DNA of 64,000 bases, from the NCBI GenBank assembly GCA_902801365.1, contig CADCHY010000014.1, positions 1-64,000 of the forward strand, written 5' to 3'. The first letter of the stretch is position 1, and the number at the start of each line of letters is the position of its first letter. The notes beneath the pieces were generated by a model, which saw only the letters and a list, made by a program, of their open reading frames with translations, searched no databases and was not told the DNA's origin. The position numbers and the translations under genes were made by a program. Shown here piece by piece: positions 53,925-63,148 of the stretch. Source of the stretch: an uncultured Succiniclasticum sp. (GTDB lineage: Bacteria > Bacillota > Negativicutes > Acidaminococcales > Acidaminococcaceae).

Positions 53925-56093
53925 CTATTTGTTCTTATTCTCCGGCACTTTCTTTAAAGACAGCCCGATCCGTCCCCGGGCTTCGTCAATGCTGATAATC
54001 ATCACGTCCACGATGTCTCCGGTGGAGACGACATCCAACGGGTGTTTGAAACGGCGGTTGGAAAGTTCTGAACGGTGGATCAGCCCGTTAATCTTCAGTC
54101 CGATGTCTACGAAGCAGCCGAAGTCCACAACATTGCGGATGGTTCCTTTCACGATGGAGCCAATCTGCAGATCGCTGAGCTTCGTCACATTCTTCCGGCT
54201 CAGGGGGGCCGGCGAATCTTCCCGGGGATCCCGGCCCGGCTTGGCCAGGGCCTGGAGGATATCGGTAACGGTGGGCAGACCTGCCTGCAGGTGTTCCGCA
54301 ATCCGTTTCGGGTCCGCTTTGGCGGCGGCTAACTGTACGGCAGGGCTGCCGCTGTTTTCTTTTTTGCATCCTAACTCTGCCAGTATTTTTTCCGTCAGCT
54401 CATAGCTCTCCGGATGGACCGGAGTGTTGTCCAACGGGTTGGTGCCGTTGGCGATGCGCAGGAAGCCGGCGCACTGGGTAAAGGCGGCCGGACCCAGACG
54501 GGGTACCTTTAACAACTCTTTGCGGTTGCGGAAGCGTCCGTTTTCATTGCGGTAAGCAATAATGTTCTTGGCCACGGTACTGCTGACACCGGCCACATAG
54601 CTCAATAAAGCGGGAGATGCGGTATTCAGTTCCACGCCTACGTGGTTTACGCAGCTTTCTACTACGTCGCCCAGGGCATTGCCCAATTCTTTTTGGTTCA
54701 CGTCGTGCTGATATTGACCTACGCCAATGGCCTTCGGTTCGATTTTAACCAGTTCGGCCAGCGGGTCCTGGATGCGGCGGGCAATGGATACGGCGCCCCG
54801 CAGGGACACGTTCAGGTCAGGCAATTCTTCTTTGGCCAGCGGGGAGGCGGAATATACAGAGGCGCCTGCCTCGCTGACGATAAGATACGACAGATTCAGT
54901 TTATGCTTTTCGATCATTTTTGCCGTGAACTCTTCCGTTTCGAAAGAAGCTGTCCCGTTGCCGATGGTGACGAGGGTAACACCGAAATCCTTAACCAGCT
55001 TCACAAAACGCGCTTCCGCGTCATCCTGTTGCCGCTGGCTGCCGATGATGTACAGGGTGTCGGTAGCCAGGACCTTGCCCTGGGGATCGATGACTGCGGT
55101 CTTGCAGCCGGTTCGGTAACCGGGATCCAATCCGATGACCGTGTGCCCCGCGATGGGCTGTTGCAACAACAGCTGCCGCAGGTTGACAGAAAACACATTG
55201 ATAGCCTGCTTTTCCGCTTTCTCTGTCAGTTCATTGCGGATTTCCCGTTCAATGGAAGGGAAAATAAGCCGCTTATAAGCATCGGCGCAGGCTTCGGCAT
55301 ACATTTCGGAAAACCGGTTCCCGCTTTTGATTTTCAGGAAGCGGTGCAGTTCCGCCAGCATATTTTCTTCTGGATAATTTAATGAAAGCTTCAGGTATTT
55401 CAGCTTTTCGCCCCGGTTCAGGGCTAACGTGCGGTGAGGCGGCAGCAGCCGGACCGGCTCGCTGTATTCTTTGTACATGAGGAAATCTTTGCCCGTGGTT
55501 TCATCGGTGGCCAGCACGGAAGCCAGCTGGGCGTTCTGCCACAGCACACGGCGGATTAAAGCGCGTACATCGGCCCTGTCGGAAATGGTTTCCGCCACGA
55601 TATCCTGGGCGCCTTTCCAGGCGTCGCTTTCCGTTTCCACGCCTTTTTCCGCATTGATAAAAGGCGTTGCCAGCTCAGACAGGCTTTTCGGCGTATCGGC
55701 CTGCAGCACAATATAACTGGCCAGGGGTTCCAGCCCTTTTTCGCGGGCAATCTGGGCCCGGGTGCGTTTTTTGGGGCGGTAGGGGAGATACAGATCTTCC
55801 AGGACCTGCATCTTTTCCGCTGCCATAATCTGCTGTTCCAGTTCCGGCGTCAGCTTTTCCTGTTCCCGGATGGAGTTTAAAATTTCTTCCCGGCGCGTGT
55901 CCAGATTACGGAGATACTGGGCCCGGGCCTCCAGGTTGCGGATCTGTTCTTCATCCAGTGAACCGGTGGCTTCTTTCCGGTACCGGGCGATAAAAGGAAC
56001 GGTGTTGCCGTCGTCCAGCAATTGCAGCGCGGCCTCCGCCTGGGCCGGCCGGATATTCAATTCTTTAGCTAATAACAATACGATTTTTTCCAT
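53925..56093 (-). CDS. tex: Transcription accessory protein Tex (S1 RNA-binding)
   Basis: A 722-residue RNA-binding protein conserved in most bacteria. N-terminal helical Tex domain (VPFIARYRKEATGSLDEEQI), YqgF/RNase H-like middle (VIGLDPGYRTGCKTAV), helix-hairpin-helix (NENGRFRNRKELLKVPRLG) and C-terminal S1 domain (IGSIVKGTIRNVVDFGCFVDIG). The ATG at 56093 follows AGAAAGG. It is a single-gene transcription unit, convergent with the LCP gene. Confidence 0.95.
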   Translation of the reverse strand: MEKIVLLLAKELNIRPAQAEAALQLLDDGNTVPFIARYRKEATGSLDEEQIRNLEARAQYLRNLDTRREEILNSIREQEKLTPELEQQIMAAEKMQVLEDLYLPYRPKKRTRAQIAREKGLEPLASYIVLQADTPKSLSELATPFINAEKGVETESDAWKGAQDIVAETISDRADVRALIRRVLWQNAQLASVLATDETTGKDFLMYKEYSEPVRLLPPHRTLALNRGEKLKYLKLSLNYPEENMLAELHRFLKIKSGNRFSEMYAEACADAYKRLIFPSIEREIRNELTEKAEKQAINVFSVNLRQLLLQQPIAGHTVIGLDPGYRTGCKTAVIDPQGKVLATDTLYIIGSQRQQDDAEARFVKLVKDFGVTLVTIGNGTASFETEEFTAKMIEKHKLNLSYLIVSEAGASVYSASPLAKEELPDLNVSLRGAVSIARRIQDPLAELVKIEPKAIGVGQYQHDVNQKELGNALGDVVESCVNHVGVELNTASPALLSYVAGVSSTVAKNIIAYRNENGRFRNRKELLKVPRLGPAAFTQCAGFLRIANGTNPLDNTPVHPESYELTEKILAELGCKKENSGSPAVQLAAAKADPKRIAEHLQAGLPTVTDILQALAKPGRDPREDSPAPLSRKNVTKLSDLQIGSIVKGTIRNVVDFGCFVDIGLKINGLIHRSELSNRRFKHPLDVVSTGDIVDVMIISIDEARGRIGLSLKKVPENKNK

Positions 56094-56291
56094 ATAATAA
56101 GGCCTTTCTGATAACAATCAGGGCGGCACGGACTGTGCCTTCCGGAACAGGTTGGCATACCGTCCGTGTTCCGGAAAAAACTGTTGGAAGCAGACGCTTC
56201 CTGTCTATTATAGCACTTGTCAAAGGGAAAAAGATACGATAAAATTATTTTTAAAGAACAAGCGATTTTTTCAGGAGGAACCGGTATACCC

Positions 56292-56945
56292 ATGATTGAA
56301 CAACATATAGAACATACCCTACTGAAACCGGAAGCAACGACGGCAGATATTATCAGATTATGTCAGGAAGCCCGTACCCATAATTTTCTGGGCGTCTGCG
56401 TCAACCCCTGTTTTGTTCCGCTGGCGAAACATCTGCTGGCGGGAACGGAAGTAAAGGTGGTTTCCGTTGTAGGTTTCCCGTTAGGCTGTGATGAGCCGGA
56501 AGTGAAAGCGGAGGCAACCCGCCGGGCAGTCCGGAACGGCGCTGATGAGATTGACATGGTCATCAACGTGGGCGCGCTAAAAGGCCGGGATAATGCCTAT
56601 GTTGTGGAAGATATCCGCCAGGTCGTAACTGCGGCAGGCGAAGCGCCTGTCAAAGTTATTATCGAAGCGTGCCTGTTAAATGAAGAAGAAAAAATCCGCG
56701 CCTGCAGGATGATCGCCCGGGCCGGCGCGGCGTTTGTGAAGACCAGCACGGGCTTTAGTAAAGGCGGCGCGACGGTAGAGGATGTGGCTCTGTTATCTGC
56801 GGAAGCAAAACAGCTGGGCCTGCGGGTAAAGGCTGCGGGAGGAATCCGGGATTACACGACGGCCAAAGCCATGCTGAAAGCCGGGGCGGAACGCTTAGGA
56901 TGCAGCGCCGGGGTCAGGCTTATGGAAGAAGAGGCCCGGGCATGA
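56292..56945 (+). CDS. deoC: Deoxyribose-phosphate aldolase
   Basis: A 217-residue class I aldolase splitting 2-deoxyribose 5-phosphate into acetaldehyde and glyceraldehyde 3-phosphate. IEHTLLKPEAT opens the barrel; VSVVGFPLG, EIDMVINVG and the Schiff-base lysine in FVKTSTGFSKGGAT are intact. Start at 56292 after AGGAGG. Overlaps the next gene by ATGA. Works in deoxynucleoside salvage; the secreted nucleoside hydrolase 3 kb away may supply related sugars. Confidence 0.95.
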   Translation: MIEQHIEHTLLKPEATTADIIRLCQEARTHNFLGVCVNPCFVPLAKHLLAGTEVKVVSVVGFPLGCDEPEVKAEATRRAVRNGADEIDMVINVGALKGRDNAYVVEDIRQVVTAAGEAPVKVIIEACLLNEEEKIRACRMIARAGAAFVKTSTGFSKGGATVEDVALLSAEAKQLGLRVKAAGGIRDYTTAKAMLKAGAERLGCSAGVRLMEEEARA

Positions 56946-57766
56946 GTTGTTTCCAGGTGGCGGTGTTGGCCAGCGGCAGCAAGGGAAACGCGACGGTAAT
57001 GCGCTGCGAATCCGGCATGGTGCTGGTGGACGCAGGCATCTCCTGCCGCCGAATTATGCAGGGAATGCAGAAGCTGGGACTCCGTCCCGAAAATCTGGAC
57101 GCGGTATTCATCACTCATGAACACATCGATCATGTAAAGGGACTGGAGACCTTTGCGAAAAAGTATCCGGTACCTATTTATGCAAGCCGGGGGACCTGGC
57201 AGGGGATCAGACAGACGCTTCCGCGGCTGGATCTGAAACTGTGTAACCGCCAGATTCTTGCACCCCAGACGGAGGTCACGTTAGGGGGGCTGCAGGTGCG
57301 CAGTTTTTCCGTATCCCACGACGCGCTGGAACCTGCCGGTTATCTGTTCCGGAGCAAAGGCCATGTGTTTGGGTATGTAACCGATACGGGATACGTCAGC
57401 GATGTAGTGAAACGTGAGCTGGAAGGCGCGGAAGTACTGGTGATTGAATCCAATCACGACCCCATCCTTCTGAAAAACGGACGCTATCCGCCGCCGCTTC
57501 AGAAACGTATATTGGGGACACGGGGCCATCTGGCCAACGCAACGGCAGGCCACCTGCTGGCAACATTGCAGACGCTGCCCGGGCAGGTTTTTCTGGCCCA
57601 TCTCAGTCAGGAAAACAATACGCCGGACCTGGCGCTGAACACGGTACGCGGCATCGTTATGCAGCAACACCCGAAAGCAAACATCCAGTTCTATGTCACT
57701 TCACAGGACGAAGTGGTGAAAAATAAAGAATGGGAGGATTATCATGAGCAGAACATTTTTGAATAA
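56942..57766 (+). CDS. MBL-fold hydrolase, YycJ/WalJ-like
   Basis: A 274-residue metallo-beta-lactamase-fold protein. Metal motif THEHIDHVKG, downstream VSHDALEP, VTDTGYVSD and the H residue in AHLSQENNTP match the YycJ (WalJ) nuclease-like group, which is linked to DNA repair or cell-wall control in Bacillota. It overlaps deoC by 4 bp and htrA by 23 bp. YycJ next to an HtrA-like protease recalls the 3' end of the Bacillus walRK-yycHIJ-htrC cluster; walRK themselves are absent here. Confidence 0.9.
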   Translation: MSCFQVAVLASGSKGNATVMRCESGMVLVDAGISCRRIMQGMQKLGLRPENLDAVFITHEHIDHVKGLETFAKKYPVPIYASRGTWQGIRQTLPRLDLKLCNRQILAPQTEVTLGGLQVRSFSVSHDALEPAGYLFRSKGHVFGYVTDTGYVSDVVKRELEGAEVLVIESNHDPILLKNGRYPPPLQKRILGTRGHLANATAGHLLATLQTLPGQVFLAHLSQENNTPDLALNTVRGIVMQQHPKANIQFYVTSQDEVVKNKEWEDYHEQNIFE

Positions 57767-58889
57767 GGCAGGCAGCGTAACCGTAAGCCTGTTGCTGGCA
57801 ATGAGCATGCTGCTGGGTGGCTGCGGCGGCGCTAAAGGCAACGCGGTAGCCCCGGAAACGAAAAAACCTGCGGCGCAGGCGACAGAACAGGCTACGCCCC
57901 AGCAACAGCAGGAAAAGAAAGCGGAAGAAATCGACAAAAAGATGTCCGGCGCCCGGAATACACCCATCGTGCAGGCTGCCAGAAAAGTTGGTCCCACTGT
58001 GGTGGGTATTACCAACAAAGCCTATGTGCGCGATTTCTTTAACCGGGTGCAACTGGCGGAACGGGGTTACGGCTCCGGCGTTATTTATGATAAATCCGGT
58101 TTGATCGTGACCAATAACCATGTGGTAGACGGGGCTTCCGAAATCATCGTCAGCCTGGCGGACGGGCGCAGCGCTCAGGGTAAAGTGTTGGGTACTGATG
58201 CAGCCACGGACCTGGCTGTGGTAAAAATTGAACTCGATAATCTGCCGGTTGCAGAGTTCGGTGATTCTTCCACGGTACAGGTAGGCGAACCAGCTATTGC
58301 CATCGGCAACCCGCTGGGCATGGAATTCCGGGGCAGCGTAACGGTGGGTATCATCTCGGCGTTGAACCGTTCCGTGGAAATCGGTGAAAAGAAATTCACC
58401 CTGTTCCAGACCGACGCGGCGATTAACCCGGGTAACTCCGGCGGCGCGCTGGTGAACGCGGACGGCGAGATCATCGGCATCAACAGCGCCAAGATTGCGG
58501 TATCCAATGTGGAAGGCATCGGCTTTGCCATTCCCATCAATAACGTAAAACCCATCATCAAAGAACTGGCTTCCAAGGGCCGGGTAGCCCATCCCTATGT
58601 AGGCGCATCCCTGATTGATGCACAAATCGCTAAACAGTATGGTTTCGATATGGACCTGCATGGCGGCCTGTTTATCATGAAACTGTCTAAAGGCGGCCCG
58701 CTGGCCCGGGCAGGCGCCCGCACCGGTGATATCATCACCGAATTCAACGGCGTGAAGGTTCAGACTGTTGTCGCGCTGCGGGACGAAATTGCCAAGCATA
58801 AAGTGGGTGATCAGGTGAATATTACTGTACTGCGAAACGAAAACCAGATGACATTGGCTGTTGTCCTGCAGGAGTATCCGAGAAACTAA
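57744..58889 (+). CDS. HtrA/DegP-like serine protease lipoprotein
   Basis: A 381-residue envelope protease. Signal MSRTFLNKAGSVTVSLLLA with lipobox LLGGC (Cys27) anchors it as a lipoprotein. A Gln/Ala/Lys linker (32-66) precedes the trypsin-like domain with His126 (TNNHVVD), Asp156 (ATDLAVVKI) and Ser232 (NPGNSGGAL), and one PDZ domain (about 290-375). It is the third gene of deoC-yycJ-htrA, and the yycJ-htrA pair mirrors the classic Bacillota arrangement. Confidence 0.95.
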   Translation: MSRTFLNKAGSVTVSLLLAMSMLLGGCGGAKGNAVAPETKKPAAQATEQATPQQQQEKKAEEIDKKMSGARNTPIVQAARKVGPTVVGITNKAYVRDFFNRVQLAERGYGSGVIYDKSGLIVTNNHVVDGASEIIVSLADGRSAQGKVLGTDAATDLAVVKIELDNLPVAEFGDSSTVQVGEPAIAIGNPLGMEFRGSVTVGIISALNRSVEIGEKKFTLFQTDAAINPGNSGGALVNADGEIIGINSAKIAVSNVEGIGFAIPINNVKPIIKELASKGRVAHPYVGASLIDAQIAKQYGFDMDLHGGLFIMKLSKGGPLARAGARTGDIITEFNGVKVQTVVALRDEIAKHKVGDQVNITVLRNENQMTLAVVLQEYPRN

Positions 58890-58965
58890 ACCAACAGGAA
58901 AACGTGTGGTTCTACGGTGATAAGTACAGGATTTACCGGGAAGGCAGGTTTAGTTAAGAAAAGCA

Positions 58966-58994
58966 AAAAGCCGCCCGTAACGGGCGGCTTTTTT
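58966..58994 (+). terminator. Terminator after htrA
   Basis: AAAAAGCCGCCCG (from 58965) pairs with CGGGCGGCTTTTTT across TAA; a textbook intrinsic terminator, usable on both strands. Confidence 0.95.
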
Positions 58995-59026
58995 AACAGT
59001 AACATGCGATGTAAAAGGCAGATAAC

Positions 59027-59506
59027 ATGAGAATTACTATTGCCTGTGTAGGCAAACTGAAAGAAAAATATCTGACGGCCGCCATGGACGAATATGTGAA
59101 ACGGCTGCAGCCGTTCTGTAAACTGGATATTGTCAGCATCAATGAAGAAAAGATGCCGCAGGAACCTTCGGAAGCAGAACGGGAGCAGGTGCTGGAAAAA
59201 GAAACACAGAGGCTGCTGTCCATAATTCCGGAGCATTCGTATATAATTTTACTGGACTTGCAGGGAAAACAGATTGCCAGTCCGGAACTGGCGGAAAAAA
59301 TGGACGCGCTGGCGGTACAGGGCGTCAGCCATATTACCTTTGTCATCGGCGGCGCTTTCGGTTATACGGACGCCCTGCGGAAAAAAGCGGATTTCCGCTG
59401 GTCTTTTTCCAAACTGACTTTTACCCACCAGATGATCCGCGTGCTGCTGGCGGAACAGATTTACCGGGCGTTTAAGATCAGTAAAGGGGAGAAATATCAC
59501 TGGTAA
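59027..59506 (+). CDS. rlmH: 23S rRNA pseudouridine-1915 N3-methyltransferase
   Basis: A 159-residue SPOUT methyltransferase. RITIACVGKLKEKYL at the start, LLDLQGKQIASPELA, VIGGAFGYTDALRKKADFRWSFSKLTFTHQMIRVLLAEQIYRA in two parts (SAM knot residues) and the invariant C-terminal KGEKYHW. Normal length. It follows yycJ-htrA, again as in Bacillus, where rlmH is downstream of htrC. Confidence 0.96.
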   Translation: MRITIACVGKLKEKYLTAAMDEYVKRLQPFCKLDIVSINEEKMPQEPSEAEREQVLEKETQRLLSIIPEHSYIILLDLQGKQIASPELAEKMDALAVQGVSHITFVIGGAFGYTDALRKKADFRWSFSKLTFTHQMIRVLLAEQIYRAFKISKGEKYHW

Positions 59507-59531
59507 ACGAAACGGAATTTTGTACGATGAT

Positions 59532-59716
59532 GTGATGCTGTCAGGGAAAGACATCGCAAAACGCTCACGTCTTGCTATTCCATGGACTCATTCACCTGTG
59601 GCTTCGGAACTCGGGACTTCGTCCCTCAGACAGCCTCGCCACGACGGCGAATTTCATCTCATGGAATGACGCAATCCGTTCGAAATTTTGCTCATGTCTT
59701 TCCCCGACAGCGTCAC
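59532..59716. repeat. Giant-hairpin intergenic repeat, copy 3
   Basis: A 185-bp imperfect palindrome starting 25 bp after rlmH. Outer arms 59532-59554 and 59694-59716 pair over 23 bp with two G-T type differences and do not resemble the arms of copies 1 and 2. The core is shared, with inner arms TTCCATG/CATGGAA and apical stem GGGAC-TTC-GTCCC. No T tract follows, so a terminator role is least obvious here. Confidence 0.92.
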
Positions 59717-59850
59717 GTTACACATACCTCCGCTTTCTTTATAAAATGGTAATGCGCCATATTCAATTTTAGTGTATAATATTTTTAAAAGGATGTACTT
59801 TTTTATAATAGTCTGAAAATATATTCTTGACATCCGGAAGGAGGCTTCTT

Positions 59851-60969
59851 ATGAAAACCTGGAAACGTTTATTACAGACGACTTGCGTTGCGGCTCTGGT
59901 AGGCGCTACGGCTATGACTGTGACTGCGTCCGCGGCTAAAGCGCCTGTGGCGCAGGCACCGGAAAAAATCCCCGTCATTCTGGATGCGGACATGGTGGAT
60001 TTGTTTGATGACGGCGTAGCATTGCTGATTCTGGCCAAGTCTCCCAAAGTTGACTTAAAAGGCGTAACGGTTGTCATCGGCAACAGCTGGGTAGAAGACG
60101 GGGTGGCCAGCACGATCCGCCATCTGGAAGGCATCGGCAGGACTGACATACCGGTGTTTGCAGGCAACAATACTCCGACCCGTCCCGGCCGTATCGAAAA
60201 CATAAAAGCGGAAAAGAAACTGTGGGGCCGCGGCCATGACTCCCATTTGGGAGCGGCGGGATATCCCCGGCCTGCTTCCTGGCAGGAAACATACCGGGAA
60301 CGGTACAATAGTGAACCTACCGTTGAACCGAAGGCGGAAGACCCCAGCGACTTTATTATCCGTACCATTAAGGAGAATCCTCATAAAGTAACGATTGTCG
60401 GTATCGGTACGGGCGGAAATATTGCCAAGGCACTGGAAAAAGATCCGTCTATCGCTCCACTGGCAAAGGAAATCGTGTATATGGCAGGGGCTTTCCTGCA
60501 TGCAGGCAATGTAATGCCCACTGCGGAATTTAACGTATGGCTGGATCCGGAATCTGCGAAGAAAGAATATCGCGGGGCCTGGCCGAAACAGACCTTCTTC
60601 CCGCTGGATGTATGCGAAAATGAAAGAATCAATTACAAGAACTTCCTGGATCTTGAAAAACGGGTGAAAAATCCGGTCTTTAAACATATGTGGGAAAACC
60701 ATTACCAGACCCCGCTGTTCCGGAATAATCACAAATTCGAGAACTATATCTGGGACGTTCTGGCCGCGTCTTATGTGTTGGATCCGTCCATCGTTACCGA
60801 AGAAGTGTTTATGCCGGTTGACGTAAACGATACGTATTCCCTGTCTTACGGCGAGACGCTGGCCTTTGCGGGACCGGGGCCGGAAGGATCCCAAAAAGCC
60901 CACATCGTACAGAAGATCAACCGCAAGAAAGTCTGGAAAATTGTAACGGATACCTTTGACAAACTGTAA
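59851..60969 (+). CDS. Exported nucleoside hydrolase-like protein
   Basis: A 372-residue protein with a cleavable signal peptide (MKTWKRLLQTTCVAALVGATA, cut near ASAAKA). The mature part is an inosine/uridine-preferring nucleoside hydrolase fold: VILDADMVDLFDDGVALLIL replaces the usual DxDPGxDD loop with an insertion but keeps Asp residues; IGTGGNIAKALEKDP, VYMAGAFLHAGNV and EFNVWLDPESA follow. It likely splits nucleosides outside the cytoplasm. RBS AAGGAGG. Confidence 0.85.
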   Translation: MKTWKRLLQTTCVAALVGATAMTVTASAAKAPVAQAPEKIPVILDADMVDLFDDGVALLILAKSPKVDLKGVTVVIGNSWVEDGVASTIRHLEGIGRTDIPVFAGNNTPTRPGRIENIKAEKKLWGRGHDSHLGAAGYPRPASWQETYRERYNSEPTVEPKAEDPSDFIIRTIKENPHKVTIVGIGTGGNIAKALEKDPSIAPLAKEIVYMAGAFLHAGNVMPTAEFNVWLDPESAKKEYRGAWPKQTFFPLDVCENERINYKNFLDLEKRVKNPVFKHMWENHYQTPLFRNNHKFENYIWDVLAASYVLDPSIVTEEVFMPVDVNDTYSLSYGETLAFAGPGPEGSQKAHIVQKINRKKVWKIVTDTFDKL

Positions 60970-60986
60970 AAAGAGGATGAAGTAAA

Positions 60987-61799
60987 ATGAACCTGTTTAC
61001 CCCTGCTGAATTTACGGAGAATTATGCCCAGGCCGGCGTGAAAAAAGCGTCATTGCCGGTCGGTAAAATGCTTTTGCTGGGAATCCTGGCCGGCTTCCTG
61101 ATTGCCATGGGCGGTGCGACTGCAAGTACCGCGTCCCATGCCATCCCGAATGCAGGGCTGGCAAAGATGGTCAGCGGTCTGCTGTTTCCCTTTGGCCTGG
61201 CCATGGTGATTCTTACCGGGGCGGAACTGTTTACCGGGAACGTGCTGATCAACATTTCCGTGTTTGAAGGAAAAACAGGTTTCGCTTCCATGTTGCGGAA
61301 CTGGTTCTGGGTATATATCGGTAATTTCTGCGGCGCCCTTCTGGTAGCAGCGGGAATGGCGTTTTTAGGCTGCCTGAATTTGTCCGGCGGCGGCTTTGCC
61401 GTTTCAACCATGAAAGTCGCTGCTGCCAAAAGTTCCCTGCCGTTTATGACCGCGGTGGGACTGGGCTTTTTCTGTAACGTGCTGGTGACGGTTGGCGTAC
61501 TGATCAGCCTGGGTTCTAAAGATACGATCGGGCGTTTTATTGGCGCCTATATGCCGGTAGCATTTTTTGTCATCTGTGGCTTTGAACACAGCATTGCCAA
61601 TATGTATTATGTGCCGGCAGGCATTTTTGCCGCGTCGAACCCGGCCTGGCAGGCACTGGCAGTGAAAGCGGGAGTCAACCTTGGAAACGTAAGCTGGGGA
61701 AGTTTCTTCATGGGGAATCTGCTGCCTGTTACCATTGGCAATATTTTAGGAGGGCTTGCTGTCAGTTTCATTTTCTGGTACTGCTACGGGAAAAAATAA
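60987..61799 (+). CDS. Formate/nitrite channel (FNT family)
   Basis: A 270-residue channel with six helices. LFTPAEFTENYAQAGVKKA opens the protein; GGATASTASHA, GAELFTGNVLIN, GNFCGALLVA and GFEHSIANMYYVPAG are the FNT constriction and slit motifs with the central His. It probably exports formate formed in fermentation. It starts 17 bp after the nucleoside hydrolase gene, so the two are in one operon. Confidence 0.93.
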   Translation: MNLFTPAEFTENYAQAGVKKASLPVGKMLLLGILAGFLIAMGGATASTASHAIPNAGLAKMVSGLLFPFGLAMVILTGAELFTGNVLINISVFEGKTGFASMLRNWFWVYIGNFCGALLVAAGMAFLGCLNLSGGGFAVSTMKVAAAKSSLPFMTAVGLGFFCNVLVTVGVLISLGSKDTIGRFIGAYMPVAFFVICGFEHSIANMYYVPAGIFAASNPAWQALAVKAGVNLGNVSWGSFFMGNLLPVTIGNILGGLAVSFIFWYCYGKK

Positions 61800-61949
61800 T
61801 ATGCCGGCCCGTCTGCTTGAACTTGCAAGGTGCTGAATCTTTTGTGCCGGCTTCAGGCAAAAAGTAAAATGCACCGGATTCACATTGATTTTGGGAAATC
61901 GGTTTCAGGATTGCGTTTGAAGCAATCTTTTGCAAGGAGGGATGAATTT

Positions 61950-63059
61950 ATGTCCAAAGTATTGAATCATTATCAGTATCTCCATTCGATTCCGGAACCG
62001 GGTTTCGAAGAAGTAAAAACCTCTGCGTATCTGGCAGAGAAACTGACAGAAGCCGGCTTTAAGGTAACCCGGAACCTTGCTGGGACTACAGGTCTTGTGG
62101 CTGAATATGACAGCGGTGTGCCGGGCCCGGTATTCGGTATCCGGGCGGATATGGACGCTCTTACCCATATCATCAACGGAAAGAAAGAATTCCGTCACAC
62201 CTGCGGTCATGATGCCCACAGTTCCATGCTGCTGGCTGCTGCGGAAGAAGCGCTGGCTTCGGGTATAATAAAAAAAGGCCGTTTTAAAGCAGTGTTCCAG
62301 CCAGCGGAAGAACTAGGCGCCGGCGCCCTGAAAATCCTAGAAAGCGGAATTCTGGAAGACGTAGACTATTTGCTGGGCATGCATATTCGTCCCACGCAGG
62401 AATGTCCGGCGGGAGGCGCTATCTGTGAAATGCGTTATTCAGCGGGCTGCCAGTTCCGCGCCCGTATCAAAGGCAAACAGTCACATGGCGCCAGGCCCCA
62501 TTTGGGAATCAATCCCATTGATGCGTCTACCTGCGCCATTGCGGCAGTAAACGCCATCCATATGGACCCGCGGATTCCTTTTAGTGTAAAATGTACCCGT
62601 TTCCATGCGGATTCCGGCGTGTTTAATTCGGTCCCTGAATTCGCAGATATAACGTTTGATATGCGCGCACAGGATAACCCCACTATGAAAGAGATGCGGG
62701 AAAAGGTCATACGTGCTATTGAAAACGGAGCGGCAGCTGTGGGAGCCAAAGCGGAAGAATTTGAGTTCTATACGGATTTCCCGGCAGCGGAAGGATTTGA
62801 ACCGGGATTTGCGAAAATCGTCCGGGAAAGTGTGGCGGACGTTGTGGGAGAAGAGAATATTATTCCGGCCTTTAATACGTCCGGCGGCGAAGATTTCTTC
62901 TGCTATCCTGTAAAGCTTTCACACCTGAAGGTCGGTTTCGTCGGCCTGGGCGTGGGTGCGGAACCGGGCCTGCATCATCAGGATATGCATTTTGATCCCA
63001 AATATCTGGAAAACGGAGTAAGCATCCACTGCAGAGTGATTGAAAAGATGTTAGGATAA
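61950..63059 (+). CDS. M20D amidohydrolase (N-acyl-amino acid/peptide hydrolase)
   Basis: A 369-residue metal-dependent hydrolase. LHSIPEPGFEEVKTSAYL, IRADMDALT, HTCGHDAHSSMLL, FQPAEELGAGA and the C-terminal NTSGGEDFFCY are the M20D motifs. The ATG at 61950 follows AAGGAGGG; the frame is open further up without a ribosome site. It removes acyl groups from amino acids or opens aminobenzoyl-type amides; substrate not fixed. Its gene is convergent with another M20 gene. Confidence 0.92.
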   Translation: MSKVLNHYQYLHSIPEPGFEEVKTSAYLAEKLTEAGFKVTRNLAGTTGLVAEYDSGVPGPVFGIRADMDALTHIINGKKEFRHTCGHDAHSSMLLAAAEEALASGIIKKGRFKAVFQPAEELGAGALKILESGILEDVDYLLGMHIRPTQECPAGGAICEMRYSAGCQFRARIKGKQSHGARPHLGINPIDASTCAIAAVNAIHMDPRIPFSVKCTRFHADSGVFNSVPEFADITFDMRAQDNPTMKEMREKVIRAIENGAAAVGAKAEEFEFYTDFPAAEGFEPGFAKIVRESVADVVGEENIIPAFNTSGGEDFFCYPVKLSHLKVGFVGLGVGAEPGLHHQDMHFDPKYLENGVSIHCRVIEKMLG

Positions 63060-63097
63060 CAACAGAAAAGATTTTGAGATGAATCCATAAAAAAATC

Positions 63098-63130
63098 AGG
63101 CAACCCTCAATGGAGGGTTGCCTTTTTCTT
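63098..63130. terminator. Bidirectional terminator between two M20 genes
   Basis: AGGCAACCCTC (63098-63108) pairs with GAGGGTTGCCT (63113-63123); A run to the left, TTTTTC to the right. Confidence 0.92.
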
Positions 63131-63148
63131 GGTCCTGAACGGTGTATG

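Noticed and set aside
57696-58799. Antisense frame of 367 codons opposite htrA
   Set aside because: The plus-strand protein has a complete catalytic triad, a lipobox and a PDZ domain.
48315-59716. The three giant repeats as a CRISPR array
   Set aside because: They are kilobases apart, about 185-206 bp long and palindromic, with no spacers or cas genes. No CRISPR array was seen anywhere in the window.
48315-59716. The three giant repeats as insertion sequences
   Set aside because: None encodes a protein, and no transposase is in the window. A non-autonomous element remains possible and is discussed as a finding.
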